From Methylotenera_A sp046598525 (lineage in GTDB: Bacteria > Pseudomonadota > Gammaproteobacteria > Burkholderiales > Methylophilaceae): a stretch of DNA of 64,000 bases. Below are positions 25,204 to 33,979 of this stretch, piece by piece. Under the pieces are notes generated by a model, which was given only the letters and a program-made list of their open reading frames with translations, was not told where the DNA came from and searched no databases. The stretch spans positions 38,552-102,551 of the forward strand of contig JBKJIJ010000015.1 of the NCBI GenBank assembly GCA_046598525.1, given 5' to 3'. Positions within the stretch are counted from its first letter, which is position 1. Every line of letters begins with the position of its first letter. The position numbers and the translations under genes were made by a program.

Positions 25204-26472
25204 TTAGCCTTTAATTTTAATACCTAATTGCTTTAATTTACGATACAAATGCGTGCGCTCTAAGCCAGAAATTTCGGCTAATTTGCTCATATTGCTGTTA
25301 ATTAACTTCATATGATGCTGAAAATAATAGCGCTCAAAATCATCTCGCGCCTCGCGCAATGGTTGCACAAGCTCAACGGTTAATGCTTGTGCGGCGGCGG
25401 GCTGTGTTGCTTCACTAACGGTAAATTGTTCTAGCACCCGCGTTACATCATCAAGCGTAATTTTGTCGCTAAGGCTGCTTAACATGGCGTTTTGCACCAC
25501 GGCTTCTAACTCGGCCAAATCACCTGGCCAATCGGCATTTCGTAATGCATTTAAGGCAGCCACATCAAAGCTTTTGTAATCCGCGCCCGATGTTTCACCC
25601 AATAAACTCGCCATTGCGCTGGCTAAATCGGGAATATCTTCTTTGTGATCGTTTAGCGCGGGCACTTTTAACGTGCTTTGCGATAAGGTTTGAAATAAGT
25701 TGTAATCAAATTGGGTGTTTTCGCCCAATTGAGATAAGTTAAACGCGCTGGCACAAACCACGCGCGCTTGATATTTATCTGCTTTTGCTAATAAAAGTTG
25801 CAGGCCCTTTTGTTCGGTTTTTTGCAAAGCGGCTACTTCTTCAATAAAAACAACGCCATCGCGCGCATATTCTAAAATTTCTAATGGCGCGTTTGCCAGC
25901 TTATCGTATTCGGATATGCTTACCCAGGGCGTGCCAGCCACATGCAAAAAGCGCGCGCATAGTTCTACACTGCCGCCTTTTTTGCCGATTAATAATAAGG
26001 CATTTTTAGTGCGTGATATTTGTTCTAAACGTTGCTTTAGTTCGTTAATCACAATGCTTTTGCCAAAGCTGGATAAATTCATTTCGGTTTTTGGCAGATT
26101 TTCGGCATGTTTTAACGCTGCCATCACGGTTTTTAGCAGCTTTTGTAACGCAATCGGTTTTTCTAAGAAATCAAAAGCGCCAATTCGGGTGGCTTCTACC
26201 GCCGTATCAATCGTGCCATGGCCAGACATCATCACCACTGGCATGGTCAGTAAGCCAGCATTGCCCCATTCTTTTAATAGGCTAATACCATCGCAATCCG
26301 GCATCCAAATATCCAGCAACACTAAATCAGGGCGCTGTTTTAAACGCGCATCTCTAGCAGCCTGTGCATTTTCTGCCAAGGTAATATGGTGGCCTTCGTC
26401 CTCTAAAATGTCTCTTAACAACTCGCGAATGCCTATTTCGTCATCCACCACTAAAATATGTCGTGATGCCAT
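25204..26472 (-). CDS. ntrX: NtrX-like response regulator with degenerate AAA+ domain
   Basis: A 422-residue regulator. The receiver domain (1-120) is intact, with Asp54 in VLLDIWMPD and Lys105 in FLEKP. The central domain (about 133-350) lines up with sigma-54 activators, but Walker A reads GKKGGSVE (163-170) instead of GESGTGKE, Walker B reads VVFIEEV, and there is no GAFTGA loop. The C-terminal Fis-type helix-turn-helix is intact (LAEISGLERTHLYRKLKQLG). It should still bind DNA but probably cannot hydrolyse ATP or contact sigma-54. It is 112 bases downstream of ntrY on the same strand. Confidence 0.88.
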   Translation of the reverse strand: MASRHILVVDDEIGIRELLRDILEDEGHHITLAENAQAARDARLKQRPDLVLLDIWMPDCDGISLLKEWGNAGLLTMPVVMMSGHGTIDTAVEATRIGAFDFLEKPIALQKLLKTVMAALKHAENLPKTEMNLSSFGKSIVINELKQRLEQISRTKNALLLIGKKGGSVELCARFLHVAGTPWVSISEYDKLANAPLEILEYARDGVVFIEEVAALQKTEQKGLQLLLAKADKYQARVVCASAFNLSQLGENTQFDYNLFQTLSQSTLKVPALNDHKEDIPDLASAMASLLGETSGADYKSFDVAALNALRNADWPGDLAELEAVVQNAMLSSLSDKITLDDVTRVLEQFTVSEATQPAAAQALTVELVQPLREARDDFERYYFQHHMKLINSNMSKLAEISGLERTHLYRKLKQLGIKIKG

Positions 26473-26584
26473 GCTTATACTGTCCTTACTAATTTTTGTT
26501 AATTGTTGCCGTTTAAATTGTATGTTTGATACTTTAGGCTACATCTATATTGTGCGCTATATTTTTGTGTTTTAACTAACCTGT

Positions 26585-28822
26585 TTAAAGCGGTAAAATA
26601 ATGGTGACACTTGCACCACCCGCTGGATTATTTTCAATTTTAATTTGGCCTGCATGCTCATCCACCATTTTTTTAACAATGGCCAAGCCTAAGCCGGTGC
26701 CATGCGCTTTGGTGGTGACATAAGGCTCATAAGCATGCGAAATAATAGCGGCCGGAAACCCTTGGCCATTGTCTTTTACCACCAATTTAATGGTGGATTC
26801 ATTAAAGCTGGTTTGCACCAAGATTTCTGGATGATGAATCGCTGGCGAACCATCAGATGGTATTAGAGCGTCTTGCGCGTTTTGCATTAAATTATGCAGC
26901 ACCTGGCGTAACATGGTGGCATCGCCCAAAATGTCCGGCATGTTTGGCATTAAATCGTACTTAATATGCACACTATCGCTGGCCTGATTTAACGCTGATT
27001 TATCAGCATCAATCATTTCATCTCGCGCATTTTCATCTCGCGCATTTTCATCGCGTGCAATTTCATAAAGTGCAGCAACATCGCGAATTAGCTGATTAAT
27101 ATTTAGTCGCGTTAGATTGGCCGAAGGGGCGCGCGCATATTCGCTAAACTCGTTCACCATGGTTTTCATAGCACTTACTTGGTTAACAATGGTATCGGTG
27201 GCGCGTTGCAGCATGGTGGCATCGGCGGTGTTTAATTTGGCACTTAATTTATGCTGCAAACGTTCGGCCGAAAGTTGAATTGGCGTGAGCGGATTTTTGA
27301 TTTCATGCGCAAGCCTGCGCGCCACTTCACCCCAAGCCGCATCGCGCTGGGCTTGCACCATGGTGGTTACATCATCAAACACCACCACAAACCCGTTATC
27401 GCCACTGCCAGCGCCATTATCGTTTGGCAAGCGCGTTGCCTTTACTAATAACAGCTGCCTGCCTTGCGGATGCACAATTTCAATTTGGCGAGATAACTCT
27501 GTTTTGGCCAAATCTTTAGTCTTGGTCAGCTCAAAATGGCTTTGTACAATACTTATAAATTCGGCCAGAAAAGCCTGATCTTCACTGATTTTAGTAAATT
27601 GCTGATTTTCGAATTGCGCTAAATTTAAGCCCAAAATGGTGCTGGCGGTTAAGTTGTAGGTGCGCAATTCGCCTTTTTCATTAATGGCCAACACGCCAGA
27701 AGACAAATGCGCCAAAATGGTTTCAAGATAGCTGCGCGCCGCCTCAACCCTAACGCGGTTTCTTTCAGACGCTTTAGTGGCATCGTTTAGCTGGCGCGTC
27801 ATGCTGTTAAACGATTTCACCAAAATGCCCAGCTCATCTTTGCCGTGTTCTGGCAGCATAGAGCTGTAATCGCCGCTGGCAATGGCGCGCGTGCCTTCAG
27901 CCAGCACGGTTAGCGGCTGCGTAATGCGTCGGCTTAATAAAAAGGCAATGGCCAATGCCGATAACATCGCCAACATTAATACCAGCGTCAGCGTTAACGC
28001 AAATACATCTTTAAGCGAATTACGGCTGTAAGAAAGCTCTTGATAATCGCGATATACATCTTGCACCGCCTCTGCTGTGTTTGATAGCGATTTAGGCACA
28101 GGCTGCAATAATTGCAAAATGCGTGTTTCACCGGCTAAATCTTGCGAATTGACCGGCGCTAAAACGCGTAAATACAAACCTTTATTAGGTATTGGCTCAA
28201 TTTTGCCGTAAACACGGCTTTGGGCTTGGCGCAATTGCGGAATGCTTGGTAGCTCGGGTAAGAAACTAGTGGCATCACTGCTAGAAACCGAAATAATGCG
28301 GCCTTGCGGCGTGAGTAATGTGGCGTCTTGAATGCCCGATTTTTCGCGTAAATCGTTCAAAATGCTGTAATGACTGCGCGCGGGTAAAAAAGCCAAGCTG
28401 GTCGCCATGTTTTCGGCTTTTTCTTCTACCTCTTGCAGCATAATATCTAGGGCGCGCTGCCCTAAACTTAAGCCGCCATCTAGCGCCGATTCTACTTTGA
28501 CGTTAAACCAAGATTCGATAGAGCGCGTTAAGAAATTAACGCTAACCAAGTAAACGATTAAGCCCGGAATAATCGCCATTAACGCAAACGTGCCCAAAAG
28601 GCGCAAAGTTAAGCGGCTACCCATCACGCCAGATTTAATTTTTTTGTATAAATGCCACAGCTGAATGCCGATAAGAATCACCAAAACGCCTGCTAAAGCA
28701 ATGTTCAAATACAGCAGAATTTTGTAATAATCGCTTGCGGTGGCTGTGTTGGCGCTAGCCAGTGAAAGTAAGTACAGCAGCACCACGCCCAACGCTACAC
28801 TTGCAAATACAATATATCTCAT
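26585..28822 (-). CDS. ntrY: NtrY-like sensor histidine kinase
   Basis: A 745-residue membrane kinase with membrane helices near 5-25, 35-55, 72-97 and 275-297. A periplasmic loop (about 98-275) separates the last two. HAMP (290-350), PAS (about 360-490) and the H-box ARRLAHEIKNPLTP (His506) follow, then N, G1 and G2 boxes (MQNAQDAL, DNGQGFP, GTGLGLAIVKKM). Three in-frame copies of ARDEN/ARDEM (589-603) lie between the H-box and N-box. It phosphorylates NtrX and senses an envelope or redox signal in relatives. The DUF4390 gene lies just upstream. Confidence 0.93.
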   Translation of the reverse strand: MRYIVFASVALGVVLLYLLSLASANTATASDYYKILLYLNIALAGVLVILIGIQLWHLYKKIKSGVMGSRLTLRLLGTFALMAIIPGLIVYLVSVNFLTRSIESWFNVKVESALDGGLSLGQRALDIMLQEVEEKAENMATSLAFLPARSHYSILNDLREKSGIQDATLLTPQGRIISVSSSDATSFLPELPSIPQLRQAQSRVYGKIEPIPNKGLYLRVLAPVNSQDLAGETRILQLLQPVPKSLSNTAEAVQDVYRDYQELSYSRNSLKDVFALTLTLVLMLAMLSALAIAFLLSRRITQPLTVLAEGTRAIASGDYSSMLPEHGKDELGILVKSFNSMTRQLNDATKASERNRVRVEAARSYLETILAHLSSGVLAINEKGELRTYNLTASTILGLNLAQFENQQFTKISEDQAFLAEFISIVQSHFELTKTKDLAKTELSRQIEIVHPQGRQLLLVKATRLPNDNGAGSGDNGFVVVFDDVTTMVQAQRDAAWGEVARRLAHEIKNPLTPIQLSAERLQHKLSAKLNTADATMLQRATDTIVNQVSAMKTMVNEFSEYARAPSANLTRLNINQLIRDVAALYEIARDENARDENARDEMIDADKSALNQASDSVHIKYDLMPNMPDILGDATMLRQVLHNLMQNAQDALIPSDGSPAIHHPEILVQTSFNESTIKLVVKDNGQGFPAAIISHAYEPYVTTKAHGTGLGLAIVKKMVDEHAGQIKIENNPAGGASVTIILPL
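27016..27060 (-). repeat. 15-base tandem repeat inside ntrY
   Basis: Three consecutive 15-base units on the plus strand, TTTCATCTCGCGCAT twice and TTTCATCGCGTGCAA once, encode the pentapeptide repeat in NtrY. The first two units are identical, a sign of recent slippage or expansion. The reading frame is preserved. Confidence 0.85.
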
Positions 28823-28842
28823 CAGTTAAATGGGCTAGAAAC

Positions 28843-29508
28843 TCATTTGAGTTCTTTGTTGCCAGATTCTTTAGTAGGGATTTCTTTGCTTGGTGACTCT
28901 TTATTGCTAGGCTCTTTAAGCGACAAATCTTTAAGTGACCACTCAAATTTTTGTGAGCTTAAATTCCATTTCTCAGAAGAAATAGCATCTACCTGAATGG
29001 CTTTTGGCAATTTGGTTTGATCTAAGCGCACTAACAACGCCGCATTGTAAGGCTCATTTTTTTCAATCAGCGTTTTATCCAGCACTTTCCAATCGCTAAT
29101 CAACATCAGCTCTTGTGCCGCTTCAGCTAATGATTCAAACGATTTTTGGTGCGCCCCGCGTGTGACTAAATATTGGCGGCTAAGCGCGTGGTAACTAAGT
29201 ATCACGCTGCGCGATGCCGTAATAATTTCATCATCAAACCAATATTTGCGCGGCTTTACAATTTGAAATTCGGTTAAAAAATGCAGTGGCACGCCTTTGT
29301 TAACGGCCGCTTCAATCGTGTCATCAAAGCTTACTTCTACATCGGCCGAAAGCGCATAATAATCATCAATTGCTTGTAATTCGGCCTGTTTAATATCAAT
29401 ACTGCTGCTGGCGGCAAACGCAATTGTACACACGCTAATCAGCGAAAAAATAGCGCTTAAACGGATACCGTTAAGCAGCTTTTTGTAATAGCGCGTAAAA
29501 AAGGCCAT
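28843..29508 (-). CDS. DUF4390 exported protein
   Basis: A 221-residue protein with a signal peptide (hydrophobic 15-34, cleavage near AFAAS). The core has ALSADVEVSFDDTIEAAVNKGVPLHF and ARQ/HALSRQYLVTRG-type strands of DUF4390, a family regularly placed between rsmB and ntrY in betaproteobacteria. Function is unknown; a link to the NtrY sensor is suggested only by position. The start at 29508 overlaps the end of rsmB by 38 bases. The last ~25 residues are a degenerate repeat of S/N/P-x-K-E. Confidence 0.8.
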   Translation of the reverse strand: MAFFTRYYKKLLNGIRLSAIFSLISVCTIAFAASSSIDIKQAELQAIDDYYALSADVEVSFDDTIEAAVNKGVPLHFLTEFQIVKPRKYWFDDEIITASRSVILSYHALSRQYLVTRGAHQKSFESLAEAAQELMLISDWKVLDKTLIEKNEPYNAALLVRLDQTKLPKAIQVDAISSEKWNLSSQKFEWSLKDLSLKEPSNKESPSKEIPTKESGNKELK

Positions 29509-30769
29509 CGTGCAGACTGTTGGGAATAAGTTGACCATGTGCGCACTGAATATTTTGGTGATGTTCATTGGTCAGATTAAGGGGCAGTTGTGTCGCATCA
29601 GGGTTTTTAAGTAAAAAAGCGTCAATTTGTTGTTGATTTTCTTCATTAAAAATCGAACAAGTAACGTAGAGTAATTTACCGCCTTTTGCTAATAATTGCC
29701 ACAAATTAGCCAAAATTAACGATTGCTGGCTTGCAAATGATGCAATATCCGATTCGCGGCGCAACCATTTAATATCCACATGCCGCCGCACAATGCCCGA
29801 TGCCGTGCATGGCACATCGGCCAAAATGCGCTCAAAAGCTTGGCTGGCTTGCCAATTAGCGGCATCGCCTAATTGTAAATCAGCGCTTAAATTCAAGCGG
29901 TTTAAGTTGCTTTCTACGCGGTCTAAACGGCTGGCATCATTATCCAGCGCCGTTAATGTTGTGTCATTAAGCTCTAAAATATGCCCCGTTTTGCCACCCG
30001 GTGCGCAACACGCATCTAAAACTGTCATGCCAGCTTGCACATCCAGCAAGCCAGCGGCTAATTGCGCGCCATAATCTTGTACCGAAACCACGCCATCGGC
30101 AAAACCGGGTATTTTTTCAACAGGAATCGGCTGCTCTAAAATCACCGCGTATTCGCCCACTTGGCTGGCCACAATATCTTGGCGCGCCAGCAATTGCACA
30201 TATTCTTTAGCGCTGGTTTTTTGCGCATTTACACGCAAAGTCATGGGTGGATGCGCATTACCCGTGGTTAAAATGCTTTGCCAAGTAGCTGGATATTGAG
30301 CTTTTAGCTTATTAATCCACCATTGCGGGTAAGAATAAGTCGCCACTTCATTGTTTTTTGCATCAGCCAGCAATTGTTGGCTTAATGCGTCTTTTTGACG
30401 TAAAAAATTGCGCAAAACGCCGTTAACCAAGCCTTTTGCCCAACGCTGCTTGGCATAACTGGCCGCCTGCACCGCCTGATTCACCACCGTAAAATCATCC
30501 GCTTTATCATGCAGTAACTGATAAATCGCCACCAACAAAAGCGCGGTAATATGCTCATTACTTAGCGGTTTTTCTAGCAGCTTAATCAAGTAAACATTCA
30601 CTTCGCCATAAAAACGCAGCGTGCCATAACTTAAATCCGCCGCCGCCCCGCGTTGCTGTGGCGTGGCACTTGGGTAAGATTTAAGCGCATCTGGCAACGC
30701 CAACGTTAGGTTGCGGCCAGATAATACGTCAGAAACTGCAATGGCAGCGATTTGTTGGGAAATATACAA
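29471..30769 (-). CDS. rsmB: 16S rRNA m5C967 methyltransferase
   Basis: A 432-residue protein with an N-terminal NusB-like domain (1-135) and a C-terminal SAM-dependent methyltransferase. LDACCAPGGKTGHILEL is the SAM motif, DVPCTASGIVRRHVDIKW holds the PC catalytic motif and LLYVTCSIFNEEN the nucleophilic TCS cysteine. It methylates C967 of 16S rRNA. It leads into the DUF4390-ntrY-ntrX genes; fmt and def lie further upstream on the same strand. Confidence 0.94.
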   Translation of the reverse strand: MYISQQIAAIAVSDVLSGRNLTLALPDALKSYPSATPQQRGAAADLSYGTLRFYGEVNVYLIKLLEKPLSNEHITALLLVAIYQLLHDKADDFTVVNQAVQAASYAKQRWAKGLVNGVLRNFLRQKDALSQQLLADAKNNEVATYSYPQWWINKLKAQYPATWQSILTTGNAHPPMTLRVNAQKTSAKEYVQLLARQDIVASQVGEYAVILEQPIPVEKIPGFADGVVSVQDYGAQLAAGLLDVQAGMTVLDACCAPGGKTGHILELNDTTLTALDNDASRLDRVESNLNRLNLSADLQLGDAANWQASQAFERILADVPCTASGIVRRHVDIKWLRRESDIASFASQQSLILANLWQLLAKGGKLLYVTCSIFNEENQQQIDAFLLKNPDATQLPLNLTNEHHQNIQCAHGQLIPNSLHDGLFYALLQKAA

Positions 30770-30882
30770 AATGACTTTCTAAAAAACTTTAACTAAACAA
30801 ATATAAAGCGCATGTATTCAGTTGAATACCCAGCATTTTAAAACAATTTTTTAATGCACGATTTTTTAATAAACAAAATCTT

Positions 30883-31326
30883 TCAACTGACTAATTTTTT
30901 TAATATTCTTAGCGCTGACTTTGCCTTAAACACGGTTGCCCAGTAATAATGAATAATAGGCGTGGGTGCAAGCGTTACTTGCTTTTCAAATGGCTGTGTC
31001 ACTTTCCAAACACAACGCAAACCTGCCGCAAAAATCGCAAAATCACCTTTTTTAATCAACACGCTTTGGCTTGAGTTATCGGGCGTCACCCAAACCTCAC
31101 CTTTTGTCACATAAATCGTTTCTTGTTCAGGAAACTGCCAAACAAACGTTGAAGGTTCCTTCTTCCAAGTCAACCAGCTCGAAACCTTGAGCGCCGCCAC
31201 TTTTTCTTGGCTAATCTGACGCTCAACAATGATGCTATTAACGGGTGGATTTTGATTTACCAAAAACACGAACAAAAGCAAAAGTATGCTGCAAGCTATA
31301 GCCAAACGAGATATATTTTTATTCAT
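30883..31326 (-). CDS. Membrane-anchored cupin protein
   Basis: A 147-residue protein: one N-terminal hydrophobic segment (about 6-22, a signal anchor), then a small cupin resembling the Cupin_3/EutQ group (STFVWQFPEQETIYVTKGEV, IKKGDFAIFAAGLRCVWKV). Cytoplasmic Cupin_3 proteins are common, an exported one less so. The metal-ligand histidines of classical cupins are not evident. The ATG at 31326 is preferred to a TTG four codons earlier. It lies between htpX and rsmB with short gaps. Function is unknown. Confidence 0.65.
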   Translation of the reverse strand: MNKNISRLAIACSILLLLFVFLVNQNPPVNSIIVERQISQEKVAALKVSSWLTWKKEPSTFVWQFPEQETIYVTKGEVWVTPDNSSQSVLIKKGDFAIFAAGLRCVWKVTQPFEKQVTLAPTPIIHYYWATVFKAKSALRILKKLVS

Positions 31327-31354
31327 AATAAAGCTCAATACTTAAATACTAATT

Positions 31355-32224
31355 TTAATAATTAGCGGCCATAGCCATCAATCGTGCCACACGCTCTTCA
31401 GTTTGCGGATGCGTGCTAAACAAACCTTTTAAGCCTGCGCCAGAAAGTGGGTTAATAATCATCATTTGCCCTGTTTCTGGGTGCGCTTCAGCGGTTTCAT
31501 TTGGGATTTTGTGCGCGTAGTTGTGAATTTTTTCTAATGCGCTGGCTAAGGCTTTTGGGTCTTTGCTAATTTGAGCGCCCATTTTGTCGGCTTCAAATTC
31601 GCGGCCGCGTGAAATAGCCATTTGAATCAAGCTGGCGGCCATTGGCGCTAAAAACATCATTAAGATGCCAATAATTGGGCTGCTACGCTCACCGTCTCTA
31701 TTACCGCCGCCAAAGAACATGCCAAATTGCGCGATGGAAGCAATGGCACCCGCCATAGTGGCGGAAATCGTTGAAATCAGCGTGTCACGGTTTTTAACGT
31801 GCGCCAATTCATGCGCCATTACGCCACGCAATTCGCGCTCCGTTAAAATTTGCATAATGCCAGCGGTGGCGGCAACGGCGGCGTTTTCTGGGTTGCGGCC
31901 TGTGGCAAACGCATTGGGTTGATTTTCATTCATCACATACACTTTTGGCATGGGCAATTCGGCGTTTTGCGCTAACTCTTTCACCATATTGTAGTAATTG
32001 CGAAATTGGCCATCGCCATAGTTGTTTTCTGGCGTTACTTCTTGCGCGCCATACATTTTAAGCACGGCTTTATCAGAGAACCAATAGGCGTAAACATTCA
32101 TGCCAGCGGCAAATAAAAGCGCAATCAGCATGCCAGTACCACCGCCAACAGCCGCGCCCACCGTGCCAAACAAGGCGACAATGGCCGCCATTAAAATAGA
32201 GGTTTTTAACCAGTTACCAAACAT
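31355..32224 (-). CDS. htpX: Zinc metalloprotease HtpX
   Basis: A 289-residue membrane M48B protease. The zinc site HELAH is in GVMAHELAHVKNRDT with the third ligand in GREFEADKMGA. Hydrophobic helices lie at 10-50 and about 150-195. VMNENQPNAFATGRNP is the conserved sequence upstream of the active site. It degrades misfolded membrane proteins with FtsH. The length is typical. Confidence 0.95.
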   Translation of the reverse strand: MFGNWLKTSILMAAIVALFGTVGAAVGGGTGMLIALLFAAGMNVYAYWFSDKAVLKMYGAQEVTPENNYGDGQFRNYYNMVKELAQNAELPMPKVYVMNENQPNAFATGRNPENAAVAATAGIMQILTERELRGVMAHELAHVKNRDTLISTISATMAGAIASIAQFGMFFGGGNRDGERSSPIIGILMMFLAPMAASLIQMAISRGREFEADKMGAQISKDPKALASALEKIHNYAHKIPNETAEAHPETGQMMIINPLSGAGLKGLFSTHPQTEERVARLMAMAANY

Positions 32225-32331
32225 ATTAATCTCCTAACGTTTAAACACGCGCAAATGGCATGTCGTTTAACTCAACTCAATGAACATAATATGCTGTTGA
32301 TTCGCTTTAAATTCAAGCACTAATGACGCAT

Positions 32332-33279
32332 TTAGCTAAAAAATTCACCTAATTTAACATGTTGACCTTGCGCAAATTGTTGAGCCGTTTGGCGTTTGCC
32401 GCCTGGCATTTGCAGCTCATGGATGGCTAAAATAGCTTGCCCGCAAGCCACTTGAATTTGGGCGCCAAGCGCAATAATTTCACCTTGAACACTATCAGCC
32501 GTTAGATTTAAACTAGACGATTCAATTAAACCAGTTGCAAACCAAATGCGGCAGGTTTCACCCCTAAATTGCGCCGTTGCCACAGGAAAAGGATTAAAGC
32601 CGCGCACTTGGCGTGAAATTTCAAGCGCCGATTTAGCCCAATCAATCGCTGCTTCGGCTTTTTCTAATTTGTGCGCGTAGGTGACTAGGCTTTCATCTTG
32701 AGTTGCAGAAGCCAGCGCGCCTGTTTCACTTAAGGTTTGCATGGCTTGCACCATTAATTCGGCACCTATACTACTTAATGCGTCATGCAAAGTTTGTGTG
32801 GTGTCCGTATCCGTAATCGGCACAACGCCTTTGCTTATCATGGCGCCAGCATCTAAAGCAGGCACTACTTCCATAATCGTCACGCCTGTTTCAGTGTCGC
32901 CAGTCAGCAAGGCACGATGAATCGGCGCCGCACCACGCCAGCGCGGCAATAGGGATGCGTGAATGTTGTAGCATCCAAACTTGGGTAGATTTAAAACAGT
33001 GGTAGGAATAATCAAGCCGTAAGCCGCCACAATCATTACATCGGCTTGCGTGGCAGCAATTTCGGCTTGCACTTCATCTGGCTTAAGCGATGATGGCTGA
33101 AAAACGTTTAAATAGTGTTGCAGCGCCAATTGCTTAACTGGGCTGGCTTTAAGCTGCATACCGCGCCCAGCGGGGCGATCTGGCTGGGTCAGCACCATCA
33201 CAATTTGATGCCCAGCCTTAATTAAAGCGGCCAGCGCGGGTACGGCAAATTCAGGCGTGCCTGCAAAAATAATGTTCAT
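32332..33279 (-). CDS. fmt: Methionyl-tRNA formyltransferase
   Basis: A 315-residue protein. MNIIFAGTPEFAVPAL opens the protein, IHASLLPRWRGAAPIHRALLTGD is the catalytic Asn-His-Asp region, and TYAHKLEKAEAAIDW leads into the C-terminal OB-like domain. It formylates initiator Met-tRNA. It lies 34 bases downstream of def on the same strand, the classic def-fmt pair. rsmB is downstream on the same strand. Confidence 0.96.
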   Translation of the reverse strand: MNIIFAGTPEFAVPALAALIKAGHQIVMVLTQPDRPAGRGMQLKASPVKQLALQHYLNVFQPSSLKPDEVQAEIAATQADVMIVAAYGLIIPTTVLNLPKFGCYNIHASLLPRWRGAAPIHRALLTGDTETGVTIMEVVPALDAGAMISKGVVPITDTDTTQTLHDALSSIGAELMVQAMQTLSETGALASATQDESLVTYAHKLEKAEAAIDWAKSALEISRQVRGFNPFPVATAQFRGETCRIWFATGLIESSSLNLTADSVQGEIIALGAQIQVACGQAILAIHELQMPGGKRQTAQQFAQGQHVKLGEFFS

Positions 33280-33313
33280 GGTTTTTTAATAGTGTTTTGG
33301 CTAAGAAAAGTGA

Positions 33314-33814
33314 CTATCGATCGCGCAGCAATTTAGTCATTTTGGTTTTAATGCGATTGCGTTTAAGTGGTGATAAGTATTCTACAAATACTTTACCCAG
33401 CAAATGGTCCATTTCATGCTGAATGCACACGCTTAATAAGCCTTCTGCCTCTAATTTAAACGGTTTGCCTTGCTTATCCAGCGCCTCAACGGTGATTTTT
33501 TCGGCACGCGTTACGCTTTCGTACACGCCGGGCACCGATAAACAGCCTTCTTCATAATCTTGCAAGCCGCTTTTGGCCACAATTTTAGGATTAATAAACA
33601 CCTGTAATTTGTTTTGCTCTTTGCTGGTATCAATCACAATCAGTTGAATGTGCTCATTCACTTGGGTTGCCGCCAAGCCAATGCCCGGCGCGTCATACAT
33701 GGTGTCTGCCATGTCATCAATTAATCGGCGAATGTCCGCATTCACCTCTTTAATAGGCTTAGCCACCGTGTGCAAGCGCGGGTCAGGATAATTTAGTATA
33801 TTCAATAGTGCCAT
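33314..33814 (-). CDS. def: Peptide deformylase
   Basis: A 166-residue PDF with the three motifs GIGLAATQV, EGCLSVP and QHEMDHLLG, giving the Cys and two His metal ligands. It removes the formyl group from new proteins and starts the def-fmt operon. It is divergent from the LysM gene; the 165-base gap between them must hold both promoters. Confidence 0.96.
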   Translation of the reverse strand: MALLNILNYPDPRLHTVAKPIKEVNADIRRLIDDMADTMYDAPGIGLAATQVNEHIQLIVIDTSKEQNKLQVFINPKIVAKSGLQDYEEGCLSVPGVYESVTRAEKITVEALDKQGKPFKLEAEGLLSVCIQHEMDHLLGKVFVEYLSPLKRNRIKTKMTKLLRDR

Positions 33815-33979
33815 ATTCGTTAAATCTTTAAAGTGTTGTCATGTGTATACAACCAGCATTGTAAAAATGTTTCAATTTTGCTAAAAAGCTTGATTGTTGA
33901 ATGAATTACGTGATAAATTTAATGCAATTTCGCGGATGCTTACTCTTATTTTTAGCCGCTTTTTGACCGAGGTCATGCA

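Noticed and set aside
25916..26575. 219-codon plus-strand frame
   Set aside because: Antisense shadow of ntrX running into its promoter; low-complexity Ser/Ile composition.
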